From Tahibacter aquaticus (GTDB taxonomy: Bacteria > Pseudomonadota > Gammaproteobacteria > Xanthomonadales > Rhodanobacteraceae), in the NCBI RefSeq assembly GCF_004363655.1, contig NZ_SNZH01000002.1:496001-560000 (forward strand): a stretch of 64,000 nt of DNA, written 5' to 3'. Position 1 is the stretch's first letter; every line of letters begins with the position of its first letter. The notes beneath the pieces are model-generated. The model was not told the origin of the DNA. It did not search any database and saw nothing but the letters and a program-made list of their open reading frames with translations. The position numbers were made by a program, and so were the translations under genes. Shown in pieces: positions 35,601-42,745 of the stretch.

Positions 35601-38534
35601 ACGCAGGGCGACACAGTGAGCAACTACAGCTATGTTGGGCTGCGCACCGACATAGCTGTTGCCCCGTTGAACGTCAACTGCACGGCCACGCCGACGCTAT
35701 GCATTGCGGTGAAGCGTCATAGCAATTCGCTGGGCCAGTTGATGCGTACCGAGGACGCGCTGGCCGGTAGCTATCCTGCGGGTTCGTTGCAAGGCATTAC
35801 CGACTACTGGCTGAACCCGGGCGGCGCCGTGGCGGCGATACGCGACGGCAAAGGCAGCGTGATCAGCGCCGTGTATAGCGCGCTCGGTCATCGCCTGAGC
35901 TCCCATGATCCCAACCAGGGCAACTGGAGCTTCACCTACAACGCCCTCGGCGAGATGCTGACTCAGACCGATGCGCGTGGCGTGCAGACCACGGTCACTC
36001 AGCGAGACAGTCTGGGGCGCGTGCTGCAGCAGCGTCGCGAGCCCGTACTGGGCGTGCCGGCAACGCTCGCCGACCAGAAGATCCTCGATACCTGGCAATA
36101 CGATCCGCCGGGCGCCAAAGGACAGCTCGCCCAGCAGCAGCGCCAGCGCAGCCTCACCGTCGGCAGTCCCGACGGCAGCACGCCCATCTGGACGGAAAGC
36201 TATTCCTACTGGGCCGATACCACGCAACTATTCCAGCGCGTGACGGCCATAGAGCCGACCACGCCCGGTGCGGTACAGCTGACCCACGAGTACCACTACG
36301 ATCCGTATTACGGCTATCTGAGTTCGGTCAGCTACCTCGACAATCCGCAACCGTTGACCGTGTGGAAGCGCTACACGCGCTATGGTTCGCTGAGCGGTAT
36401 CGTCGACGCGCGCCTGATGACGCCGATGTGGTCGATGACCGAAGCCGATGCCTACGGCAAGCCGACCAAGGAACAGTTTGGCTACGCGCTGTACGGCAAT
36501 GCGAGCTACAGCCGCGCCACCGGCCAGATGCGCAGCCAGGCCTGGCGCCTTTACGAAGTGCCGACCGTCACCGGCAATGTGGACGAATTCGCCTACAGCT
36601 ACGATTCGCTGGGCAATCTGGCCAGCCAGGAGCGCATATGGCGGCGTTATGAGAGCGGCTACGCCAATACGTTTATCAGTAGTCTCGCCGCCGACCCGCA
36701 AGGGCGCACGGTCGAGACGTACGCCTACGACAAGCTGCAGCGTCTAACCAGCGTCAATCGCACGCGGGGCCAGGGGAGCGGCTCGTCCTGGGTGGATATG
36801 CCGGTCGTTCCGACGACTGTCAGCTACGGCTACGACGCTGTCGGCAATATCACCGCCAAGTCGGATTTTGCCGCCAGCTATACCTATGGCGGACTGCCCG
36901 GCGACAGCTGCGGGCCGAACGCGCTCAAGTCGACTAGCGATCCCGCCAGCAGCCCCACGCATACCAGCGTCTACCAATGCGACGCCAACGGCAATCAGAC
37001 CAGCGAAGTCGGCAGCGGTACCGGTACGCAGAACCGCACTATCGTCTATGACGGCGCCAACCTGCCGACGCGGATCGATCATCGCGATACCTGGATAGCC
37101 AACTCCCAGATCGACTATCACTACGGACCGGACAATGCGCGCTTCAAGCGCACCGGCGAGAACGTCACCCTGTTTTACGGTGCGGACGGCTACGAGCGAG
37201 AGGTCACCAACGGCGGTCAGACTGCGCTACATCGCATCGAGCTGGGGCCGGTTGTATACACCCGCAGCGTCACCGGCACGCCGCCAGGCACCGTTGTCGT
37301 ATCGCCCTCGATAACGAACTACCAGCTGCGTGACCGTCTCGGCTCGACCATTGCCGTGGCCGATCGCTGGGGCCACTTCAACGGCGTCAACACCGGCACT
37401 CCGGCGTATGTCGATGGCCTGATGCGGCGCTCCTACGATCCGTTCGGCATGCCGCGGGAGCCTGGCCTCGGCGGCGTCACCAGACCGAATAACTATACAT
37501 TGCCGACTCTGCAGCTTGGGCCGGCTACGCGGCGGGGTTTCACCGACCACGAGCATATCGATACGGTGAAGCTGATCCATATGAATGGACGCGGCTATGA
37601 CTATCGGTCGGGGCGGTTCCTTAGCGTAGACCCGATCATCCAGTTCCCGACGAATAGTCAGAGCCTGAATCCGTATAGCTACATCTTGAACAATCCACTG
37701 TCGGGGACAGATCCGAGCGGCTACGCAGTTGAGTGCGAAGGCTGGGACGGTTGTTCCTTCGACGGCAAGGACGTCAACAACATCTCAGTGTATGAGGACA
37801 CTGAAACGGGGGAGCGCTTCGCCGTTGCTAGCACCGGCGATGGGGGGCTCTACCGGATCGAATCTATAAACGTGACTGAGAGTAATGGCGCAGATGTAAC
37901 TAGTACCGAAGTATATAACGCGTCAAAATCCGGAAACGCATCTATCAAGGAACTTAACTCTCGGCGCAGCCTGTTCGGGAAGGACACCGGATTTGTCGCG
38001 AAAGACTTCATCCGTGAGCAGAGTAACCGGCACGGCGTGGAATACCTCTCCGGACTTCAGAAACTAAATGAGTTCGCAGCGGGGTGCGCGATCACCGGAG
38101 GGGCTCGATGTGTGACTGAATTGGTCGCAGAGCTAGCGGGAGTGCCAAGTGTCAGTTCGGGCGAGCTGCGGCAGATGCCCAATGCTCAACAATTTCCAAA
38201 CCTCTTCCCTGAGGACCAGCCCCGGGCAGCCAATATCATTCCCAACGAAAAGCTGCGCACAATTAGTCAAAAGGGACTGGCCTACGTTGTCAAGACTGAT
38301 GGAACGCTCGTCGTTGGGCGGAACAATACTTCCCAAGGTCATATCGACTTGGCTGGGGGAGAACCTGTTCTAGCCGCGGGCGAGGTCAGCATCCACGCAG
38401 GCCGCATCAAACTTCTCGACAATTCATCAGGCCACTACCGTCCCTCAGGACCCGGAGCGCAATACGCTGCAGAGGATGCTTTCCGAAGGAATGGCTTCGA
38501 AGTTGAGGGCATATACACTGAAAGGGCATTTTAA
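29622..38534 (+). CDS. SpvB / FG-GAP / Rhs polymorphic toxin, 2970 residues
   Basis: A very large exported protein. Signal peptide to about residue 32; an uncharacterised region to about 510; an SpvB/TcB N-terminal domain at about 510-800 (VPPGRNGMAPSVGLSYNSRG); FG-GAP/VCBS repeats at about 890-1380 (GDLDGDGTREM, ADFNADGAPDV, TDFNGDGTADV, MDINGDGLDDA); YD/RHS repeats at about 1780-2560; and the RHS core (LRDRLGSTIAVAD, YDYRSGRFLSVDP, NPYSYILNNPLSGTDPSG) ending near 2700. The C-terminal 265 residues replace the core composition with AT-richer DNA. They contain HIDLAGGEPVLAAGEV (His2907) and SGHYRP (His2938, Tyr2939), probably the toxic tip. AGGGGA precedes the ATG. The next gene starts directly after the stop and is the likely immunity gene. 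Confidence 0.9.
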   Translation: MNGIDRSWPRLTGAAIWLVALFALLAAAPTKAMDDLSLPEAQLLCSPSVNTDSWLSGVALAQPGRWWNPKRYGSGWDLVYNDERTKLKAFMYTFNANGHSTWLATKMVDIAETGDRWKAQLYEYTESSTGVISSMPVGEVGLVFFRDDPSRVGLRWRWLEVQTAGLMPAGYVDECLSDMTRLNPTYYAWTNGAIETQEVFDKELTVDPSVSQVFSGYWNKPDPGNPAPDVDEVPGVVMTVMQASLGGERGKFGEAAVRLLFNKVPPAAGGNRKPIFVQAQRVSLLSNLPLSQDTFNLYFHYGVGYPNGYPLNDCSTSTECNDNILVGTYTRSFKPETNYRSAHTEFFIDTTKLNNGKVPGAPTINGVATPAYLLTPSSTSADPPSQTILGEVTRTNRLQEISVNQYVCQVLPPATTCSICVSWAGNGIGKAWRRNLGTLTYGAAPIDSADFGYVEQILNHGDRVQFELWQGIPGQAGAVLLDKAPEVRAVGPTPGENGFIQVPAAPVISNLDDLSLGHDASVGALAGEAGVSGGAGTYSVPIAVPPGRNGMAPSVGLSYNSRGGNGVAGLGWSLDAGGAVTRCPRTLDQDSTARGVRMDGDDRLCLDGQRLVAIVGTGAYGAAGTGYRTEIDSFAKVVQSGAGLASGNVCFTVEYKDGRKSSYGCAPSGSSCAGVAPRVQPAGLSPLREQAWLLSRVEDRTGNFMDYCYVSGEAGSGEVLLDQIRYTGSTLAGTTSAQSIPTRKIKFDYEPRPTWDEANDRSSSSLAGGTVQQTRRLTKISTYSPDSSAPARSYMLGYSDTFFSGKDYSNYSGRSLLRRITECGQQAGSGAETCSNPTEFTWSDGNWEFASRKFAVSASPGRSAPQPAPMPDPVWQEDGSSAATPEYRRQSTVPTGDLDGDGTREMLTTIRWFDGVWRSEYQLSKVTADRVTKGTVTFTDFPVGEVSDIDGDGIAEIVSGNKIYKWKGGRGADACGGGAASCTASANSYFSVVTTNIPSGGTIAPQGIADFNADGAPDVLVRLPPLSICDAGSGGGDNERVGNAPKGTVPNDYAVLCVLLNLKPGTISTSTTTFNFGTPKQVDLLYAGIDGEAVQHVTDFNGDGTADVIVADSNGAVVRAVFSQLNGTALSFAAQTSAQLNLDPSTRYLRWMDINGDGLDDAVIAHLPGAGGSCEGQPCPFGAWKIQLNKGGTMAAVAYPVGPSGNPSPGLRYSGSQGGVAATRPQFRYFSKMIQTDIDSDGRADLLYPAHFAARMCFKAYLAPNLFLPARPAEDCPEQVYHGSTCLADVCAAPPPEDGSTYSEHPGTIPSRADAFSSGLGEFDPSSYKYNVIRFVQTGANTFRLQVDETPIIAGNSVLGSQRGRADDYFGDGLADVVGDAGCPFKRTLHYPENTCELAAGGTAGPGSSTSYLDTAQTIQLGSLVNPDVVNLVLNENRGDGVRTNLAPMFPDMMVKATDALGDQASWDYFPLSSSAGRGSDFPLYKIDADYVDSRHFLFQSSMPVVAVLGRSNGAVTGSLAIFGGRSQRYAYEGAMYNSGGRGFQGFRKISAEGAGPTSRIVRTATTFHQKFPLTGRIESIETRLPGVSTSTGLLSLETFDWRCNLSNITNACPGQDGNAPAHTTIYWPFLNASSKFSYDLAAAEAGTQFPLGQSNTFNYEPNSTASGWSQYGNLRYTRTVSKDGNGNANGDKYFVAAHETITVNNYDTSIGPLGQWWFNKLLSSTTSTTVSYHPRSGTAPSMDLSQKTLVTSYSWNTANRTLSSKTITDSVAGQSFTTSYAYPTPNLGSPTSASVTGSGISAPREVQTAYSNDGYFPASVTAVLSTVSPSLNHVTTTTTRASDGQPTSTTDPNGLKTTNEYDQFGRPTAQLFFRTDGVTPAAPTARVALQKCLPCGGVGSGEEMAVYYATTVKDGAPSQRTWFDMLGREVKRASRGFDGRWVNVTTKYDNMTTVISSSAPYYTGESPLLTQFTYDRFNRVRSKRVPTAELNATQGDTVSNYSYVGLRTDIAVAPLNVNCTATPTLCIAVKRHSNSLGQLMRTEDALAGSYPAGSLQGITDYWLNPGGAVAAIRDGKGSVISAVYSALGHRLSSHDPNQGNWSFTYNALGEMLTQTDARGVQTTVTQRDSLGRVLQQRREPVLGVPATLADQKILDTWQYDPPGAKGQLAQQQRQRSLTVGSPDGSTPIWTESYSYWADTTQLFQRVTAIEPTTPGAVQLTHEYHYDPYYGYLSSVSYLDNPQPLTVWKRYTRYGSLSGIVDARLMTPMWSMTEADAYGKPTKEQFGYALYGNASYSRATGQMRSQAWRLYEVPTVTGNVDEFAYSYDSLGNLASQERIWRRYESGYANTFISSLAADPQGRTVETYAYDKLQRLTSVNRTRGQGSGSSWVDMPVVPTTVSYGYDAVGNITAKSDFAASYTYGGLPGDSCGPNALKSTSDPASSPTHTSVYQCDANGNQTSEVGSGTGTQNRTIVYDGANLPTRIDHRDTWIANSQIDYHYGPDNARFKRTGENVTLFYGADGYEREVTNGGQTALHRIELGPVVYTRSVTGTPPGTVVVSPSITNYQLRDRLGSTIAVADRWGHFNGVNTGTPAYVDGLMRRSYDPFGMPREPGLGGVTRPNNYTLPTLQLGPATRRGFTDHEHIDTVKLIHMNGRGYDYRSGRFLSVDPIIQFPTNSQSLNPYSYILNNPLSGTDPSGYAVECEGWDGCSFDGKDVNNISVYEDTETGERFAVASTGDGGLYRIESINVTESNGADVTSTEVYNASKSGNASIKELNSRRSLFGKDTGFVAKDFIREQSNRHGVEYLSGLQKLNEFAAGCAITGGARCVTELVAELAGVPSVSSGELRQMPNAQQFPNLFPEDQPRAANIIPNEKLRTISQKGLAYVVKTDGTLVVGRNNTSQGHIDLAGGEPVLAAGEVSIHAGRIKLLDNSSGHYRPSGPGAQYAAEDAFRRNGFEVEGIYTERAF

Positions 38535-38933
38535 ATGTTGGAATACGCAACGACTGATGTAGTTCGAAGGTTCTTCGAACTTGCTTTAGAGGCAGAGCGC
38601 ATTGATTCACAGTGCCTTGAAGAACCAGTGGAGCCCGCCTTCGAAGCCGTACTATCTCATGTGCTTGCGCATCCGGAGTCGAGAGTCGATCTAGCCAACG
38701 CCTTTGTTCAAGTAGTTTCTCATCCAAACTTGGGGCCGCCCGAGCTTGTTCAGTATTGCATGCATGTCCTTCGTTGGGTCGAGGTCCGACAGCGTCTATC
38801 CGATTGGTTGGACTCCGATGGTAGCGAACGAGTGCGCCACGTGTTGCGCAAGCTTCTGATGAGCTTTGACGATGACTGGTATGGTGCCGACTTGTACGCT
38901 AGATTCTCCCGCGAGCGCGATAGACCCGGCTAA
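38535..38933 (+). CDS. Probable immunity protein for the Rhs tip
   Basis: A 132-residue, acidic, all-helical protein starting MLEYATTDVVRRFFELALEA, with no signal peptide. Its ATG follows the Rhs stop codon without a gap (TAAATG), and the DNA is AT-richer than the chromosome, like the toxin tip. This is the standard place and character of an immunity gene in Rhs loci. The role is inferred from position only; I do not recognise a named immunity family. It also contains HEAT-like helical spacing (LSHVLAHPESRVDLANAFVQ). Confidence 0.65.
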   Translation: MLEYATTDVVRRFFELALEAERIDSQCLEEPVEPAFEAVLSHVLAHPESRVDLANAFVQVVSHPNLGPPELVQYCMHVLRWVEVRQRLSDWLDSDGSERVRHVLRKLLMSFDDDWYGADLYARFSRERDRPG

Positions 38934-39047
38934 GCGGGCCGCAAGTTCGGCGTGGAATTGCGCAGCTAAGCAATCTGATAGGGTGAGTTGCTTGCAGGGC
39001 AGTGCTCTGCTTCAAGGAAATTGCGTTGCCTTGTAGAGGAACAAAAA

Positions 39048-39440
39048 ATGACGAATTGGTCACTAATTTCTTTAGTTCTTCTCGCCCTATCTTCAAGCGC
39101 TAGCGGCGAAGACTATGTCGATCGGTGGGCTCGTCTAGCCAATGAACACCTCTCCATGGTCAAGAGCGAGCCTGGGAAGTCGTATGAGGCGGAATTCGTC
39201 AAAGCCCACAATCGGTTCTGGCGTGGTGTGTACGACAAGTGCGAAGCCAAGGCGCTGCGAGCTGGTGTGGCAAAGTTTTCAGCCGTCGCGGTCGTTGATG
39301 CGGAAGGAGCAGTCGTTGAGTTCCTTACGATGCCAGATGCTCTGAGTCTGGCCTGCTTTACCAAGGCAATGGTAGGGAAGCGCTATCCGGCACCTCCCGT
39401 TGCGCCGTTCTACGAACTGATCACTGTCAAGCTGAAGTAA
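39048..39440 (+). CDS. Secreted protein with TonB-C-like domain
   Basis: A 130-residue exported protein: signal peptide MTNWSLISLVLLALSSSASG, then a charged helical part and a C-terminal segment KFSAVAVVDAEGAVVEFLTM...LACFTKAMVGKRYPAPPVAPF. This has the pattern seen in small TonB-C-terminal-like proteins (a Cys, then a YPAPPxxPF-type motif). AGAGGA precedes the ATG. Two cysteines (in YDKCEAK and LACFTK) may form a disulfide. Followed by a strong hairpin terminator. Function unknown. Confidence 0.6.
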   Translation: MTNWSLISLVLLALSSSASGEDYVDRWARLANEHLSMVKSEPGKSYEAEFVKAHNRFWRGVYDKCEAKALRAGVAKFSAVAVVDAEGAVVEFLTMPDALSLACFTKAMVGKRYPAPPVAPFYELITVKLK

Positions 39441-39460
39441 GTGCGGTAGCGAGAAGAAGA

Positions 39461-39498
39461 ACGACAAAGCCCCGCCCTTGCGCGGGGCTTTGTCGTTC
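39461..39498. terminator. Strong hairpin terminator, first of two similar copies
   Basis: Sixteen-base perfect arms (AACGACAAAGCCCCGC / GCGGGGCTTTGTCGTT) with a 6-base loop, 20 bases after the preceding stop. A close copy occurs at 39699-39733. Confidence 0.75.
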
Positions 39499-39695
39499 TA
39501 GCGCGGCGGTTTCAACTGGTCGATGCAACACCACATGGTGTGATCGGAGAACGGTGCCACCCACAATGCAGGAGTGCTGTGGGTTGGCAGAATCGTGGTG
39601 CCGACATGTTCAGCCCACTCCTGGAAGGAAGGCGGCAAGATAATTACAAACACAGCAAAGTTACTTTTGCGGCACTGCCTGTCCCGCCGATGCAT
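39498..39695 (-). CDS. Small hypothetical ORF between two similar terminators
   Basis: A 65-codon minus-strand frame whose stop touches the first terminator. The peptide (MHRRDRQCRKSNFAVFVIIL then PPSFQEWAEHVGTTILPTHS...) has natural composition and may be a gene fragment. The start is uncertain and no ribosome-binding site stands out. Not recognised. Confidence 0.35.
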   Translation of the reverse strand: MHRRDRQCRKSNFAVFVIILPPSFQEWAEHVGTTILPTHSTPALWVAPFSDHTMWCCIDQLKPPR

Positions 39696-39698
39696 CGA

Positions 39699-39733
39699 AC
39701 GAAGCCCTGCCCTTGCGCGGGGCTTCGTCGTTC
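39699..39733. terminator. Second copy of the hairpin terminator
   Basis: AACGAAGCCC ... GGGCTTCGTCGTT, sharing CTTGCGCGGGGCTT and GTCGTTCTAG with the copy 235 bases upstream. It lies just beyond the end of the minus-strand regulator fragment at 39740. Confidence 0.6.
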
Positions 39734-39739
39734 TAGGCT

Positions 39740-40003
39740 TTATCGACTGGCGGTGAGGCGTGTGCTGCGGGTCTTGGCGGGGCGTGGTGTGCGCCCAGTG
39801 AGGACGCGATTGAGCTGTGTCTTCTTGATCAAACCGTCCATGACCTGAATCAAGGCTTGTTGATCGGCGTCGGGCAGGCCATCGGCTTGCTGGATCAACG
39901 CATGCAGTTGCGCATTGCGCACGAGCGGTTCGTTCTCGGGCTCGCTGCGGCCGACTAGTTCATCCAGCGTGACCTGCAAGGCGTCGGCGATGCGGATGAG
40001 CAT
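39740..40003 (-). pseudogene. C-terminal fragment of an XRE-family regulator
   Basis: An 87-codon frame starting MLIRIADALQVTLDELVGRS, the last helix of an XRE-type helix-turn-helix domain and its usual extension, then a linker helix and a basic tail. The preceding in-frame codons still read CNTPHLD, as expected inside a HTH domain, but beyond that the frame becomes non-homologous and the first HTH helices are absent. So it is a 5'-deleted gene, not an intact repressor. Confidence 0.65.
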
Positions 40004-40017
40004 ATCCAGGTGCGGCG

Positions 40018-40230
40018 TATTGCAAGCACTACGGCCAGCTCTCCGTGGTGTTCCAGGTGCTGCCTATGATCTATCTACGTTTACCGCGCAGCATCGATAA
40101 ATACGCGAATCAACATCCGGGGTATGCTGACTGATCGCCCAGGACGATTCGGAGATGGGATTACAGGAGCGCAAGCACTAGAGAACAACTTGCCTCTCGT
40201 CACAGACGATAAGGCCCTGAAAAAGCGGTT
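40018..40230 (+). pseudogene. Two fused gene tails (unknown protein; PIN-like toxin end)
   Basis: From about 40018 the plus strand encodes AYCKHYGQLSVVFQVLPMIY and LRLPRSIDKYANQHPGYAD, then stops at 40135. In another frame, 40125-40241 encodes MLTDRPGRFGDGITGAQALE, then NNLPLVTDDKALKK and a stop. The latter resembles the last strand and helix of PIN-domain toxins (LPLVTDDKAL). Neither has a start or a complete domain. They look like displaced ends of former toxin or Rhs-tip genes. The next gene follows at once with a good ribosome-binding site. Confidence 0.4.
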
Positions 40231-40253
40231 GAAACCCTAGGAGGAACGACGCG

Positions 40254-40799
40254 GTGATTGCAGTTAATGACGCAACCATTGGTAGCGAGGCTGCTTCTGT
40301 TCACGGAACGCCCTTGCTCGCTGCAGCACGCCTAAACAAAGGTGATCGACCGGCAACCATTGTGTTCAACTTGAATGGACAGGAGGTGGTCGAAGAGAGC
40401 TTTGCAGGCCTTATCTTCGATAATGTCAAGGGCAGCCTAGTTCCATCGGTGGAAGTTGTTCAGTGGCAATCTCTCTTTCTAGTTTTAGGGATCAGGCGAT
40501 GGCTGATCTTTAAAAATGCTCCGATTAAGCAGTGCCAGACTCTAGATCTTCATCGCGCCGCCAGCGATGACACAGGTTTCTATGCAACCGAATTCCAGGC
40601 TTACGAAGAACTTTTGATGGGAATTTACGAAGGTGGTTCTGTTTGTATTTCTCCTAGCGGAGAGATCATGTGGCACATAGAAAAATATTGGGATGACATA
40701 TTTCTCGGTATCGAGGAAAGTAGCCTCGTTTTTATGATAGAGGGCGGCGCACGATATGCCATCGATTGCAAAACAGGTAAAAAAATTTGCATTAAATAG
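40254..40799 (+). CDS. Hypothetical protein, probable orphan immunity protein
   Basis: A 181-residue soluble protein (GTG start, AGGAGG eight bases upstream) with strongly AT-rich DNA compared with the chromosome. It is beta-rich in the middle (GGSVCISPSGEIMWHIEKYW) with Trp/Tyr/Asp clusters, and ends ARYAIDCKTGKKICIK. It directly follows the tail of a PIN-like toxin remnant, so I infer that it once neutralised that toxin. No named family recognised. Confidence 0.5.
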   Translation: MIAVNDATIGSEAASVHGTPLLAAARLNKGDRPATIVFNLNGQEVVEESFAGLIFDNVKGSLVPSVEVVQWQSLFLVLGIRRWLIFKNAPIKQCQTLDLHRAASDDTGFYATEFQAYEELLMGIYEGGSVCISPSGEIMWHIEKYWDDIFLGIEESSLVFMIEGGARYAIDCKTGKKICIK

Positions 40800-40905
40800 A
40801 CTTGCAAAGATTTGTTCTTCTGGGTTTGGCGTGAGTACAAATCACGAGGATTGTCGATAGGAATCTGGCCGAATCAGGAATACGAATTTGCACGCCTTGA
40901 ATCGA

Positions 40906-41121
40906 ATGAATTCGCCCGAACAGCTTCGCCATGCACAGCAAGTCATGAGAGAGGCCGAGTCTGCTTGGCGCGCTGACATTTCTAGCAGTGACTTGCGCCT
41001 TCGCTACGTCGCGGCCGAAAAGGAGCTTCTTATCGCAGAGAGATTGGTGGCAGCAGTAGAAAGTCTCCCGCATGCCATCTGCCGATATGCACGATTGGAC
41101 GCTTGTTTCCACATCTGTTGA
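40906..41121 (+). CDS. Small helical hypothetical protein
   Basis: A 71-residue protein starting MNSPEQLRHAQQVMREAESA, with heptad-like helices (RLRYVAAEKELLIAERLVAA) and a Cys-containing tail. Its end overlaps the next gene by 35 bases. The start is uncertain; an in-frame TTG lies 18 bases upstream. It belongs to the series of small AT-richer genes after the Rhs gene. Confidence 0.4.
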   Translation: MNSPEQLRHAQQVMREAESAWRADISSSDLRLRYVAAEKELLIAERLVAAVESLPHAICRYARLDACFHIC

Positions 41122-41455
41122 TTGGGCGCTTGGTGTCGGGCGTTTGGACGTTCGGTGGGATGGCTTTGACTATGAGCTGCGATTTTCTGGCCTTCAGCGC
41201 TTTACGATGCCCAGAGAATTTGGTTGGGGGCCAAGCGTAAGCATCAACGTTGTGAGAGGTCCTGAAGATTCACTTGGCAAGCAGAGGCTGCAAATCGAGA
41301 TGCAGTCTGGCGATGTGATCGAGATCATCGCGGAGAGTTTCGAGCTACCAGCCGTGTTGTGTGTTTTGCGTAGCGTGCGCTCACCAGGATCGCAGGATCA
41401 GCGAAAAATGAATGTGCCGCGTTGCAATTCCCTGCGCCAATCGCACCCCAAGTGA
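41087..41455 (+). CDS. Hypothetical small protein of the GWGPSVSIN / IEMQSGDVI type
   Basis: A 122-residue soluble beta-rich protein starting MHDWTLVSTSVDWALGVGRL, with EFGWGPSVSIN and IEMQSGDVIEIIAESFELP. I know small proteins of this pattern, often near polymorphic toxins, but not their function. The ATG at 41087 is preferred to 41072 because MHDWTL looks like the natural start. The extreme C-terminus (SPGSQDQRKMNVPRC...) looks like readthrough or extra sequence, so the original 3' end may have been altered. Confidence 0.5.
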   Translation: MHDWTLVSTSVDWALGVGRLDVRWDGFDYELRFSGLQRFTMPREFGWGPSVSINVVRGPEDSLGKQRLQIEMQSGDVIEIIAESFELPAVLCVLRSVRSPGSQDQRKMNVPRCNSLRQSHPK

Positions 41456-41605
41456 TGCTGACATGCCATAGGCCGCGCTGAGGCGAATGTTACTGCGAAG
41501 ATGGTGCAGCGGTTACGCCCATGTGGACGCTGCTGGTGCCGCTCTGTTCGTTCTGCCGCCGCGGCGCGTTTGTGCTGCTGTCACTACCGCATCGGAGTTC
41601 CGCTC

Positions 41606-42517
41606 ATGCATCCCCTGTTCGCGTATAGCCGCCGTCTCGCCCTGCTGTCCCTGCTGTTGTCCGGTTGCGGCCTGGCCCAGGCCGAAAGCGTCAGCGGCGA
41701 CTGCCGCTACAAGGAAGAAACCAGCACCATCGTCGACGGCCTGGTGTTCAAGCAGCCCAACAGCTTCGACAAGACGAAGACCGATGTGGTGGTGGCGCTG
41801 AGTACGCTTGCGCTGGACAAGGCCGCGCTGGCCAGGATCAGCGACGGCAGCATGAAAGAGTCGTCCCTGCGCCGCCAGCTGATGGGCAGCCGCGAGGCGC
41901 GACTGATCAAGCTCACGCTGGAGGGCACTACCGTCACCGCGCTGAACTACAACGGCGGCGGCATCAGCTATTCGACCTCGGGTACCGGCGTGGGCACGCT
42001 CACGCCCAAGGCCAGCGACGCCAGTCATGTCGAGGCCAGCTTCGTGCTGGAAGGCGATGCGGACGAGCTGCGCTGCCAGCTCAGCTTCAACCTGGCCTAT
42101 GCCAGCACCGCGTCGCTCGCCGCCGGCGGCAAAGCGGCTGGCAGCGCGGCAGCGCCTGCGGCCGGCGGCAAGCCGCTGCCGCCCGGCGGCGGCGAGGCGG
42201 GCAAGGTATTCCAGGCCAATCTCGCCGCCATGCAGAAGGGCGATATCGACGCGATGCTGGCGACCGTGAGCAAGGCCCAGGCCGACAAGATGCGCGCGCA
42301 GAAGAACGATCCGAAGTTCCCCATGATGCTGCAGATGATGAAATCGTTCGCACCCAAGAGCGCGACGGTCACCGGTGGACAGGATTTCGGCGATCACGCC
42401 GAGCTGACCCTCGATGCAGTCGGCCAGTCCGGCGAGAAATCCAGCGGCACCTGCAAACTGGTCAAGGAAGACGGCAAGTGGAAAGTGGAAAAAACCAGCA
42501 TGAAGTCGGGCGACTGA
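41606..42517 (+). CDS. Lipoprotein of unknown function
   Basis: A 303-residue protein with a signal sequence and lipobox (LLLSGC, Cys at residue 21), so probably attached to a membrane through lipid. The first half (to about 170) forms a beta-rich domain (CRYKEETSTIVDGLVF ... CQLSFNLAYA). A flexible Ala/Gly/Pro linker follows, then a DUF4878-like alpha/beta domain (FQANLAAMQKGDIDAMLATV ... GTCKLVKEDGKWKVEK). Back to high-GC chromosomal composition. Transcribed alone. Confidence 0.7.
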   Translation: MHPLFAYSRRLALLSLLLSGCGLAQAESVSGDCRYKEETSTIVDGLVFKQPNSFDKTKTDVVVALSTLALDKAALARISDGSMKESSLRRQLMGSREARLIKLTLEGTTVTALNYNGGGISYSTSGTGVGTLTPKASDASHVEASFVLEGDADELRCQLSFNLAYASTASLAAGGKAAGSAAAPAAGGKPLPPGGGEAGKVFQANLAAMQKGDIDAMLATVSKAQADKMRAQKNDPKFPMMLQMMKSFAPKSATVTGGQDFGDHAELTLDAVGQSGEKSSGTCKLVKEDGKWKVEKTSMKSGD

Positions 42518-42745
42518 GTTCGTACAGGCAATTCGGCACGAACCCATCGCGAGACCATCCAGGTTGGGGTGCACCTGTGGCTTACCCCAGCCTGTGCCCG
42601 GTTTTGTTGTCCGGACACATTCCGGGTCGATCCAGAGGGCATAAGTGTCTAAATTTGTCGAATAACTACGCGTTAGCGCCGTAATCAATCAAAAAAACCG
42701 AAGCCATTTGACACCTCTTCAGCCCGGCGAATAGCGTCGGTCCCC

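Noticed and set aside
39461-39733. Integron attC sites flanking a cassette
   Set aside because: The hairpins lack the conserved attC core sites and no integrase is present; they read as ordinary terminators.
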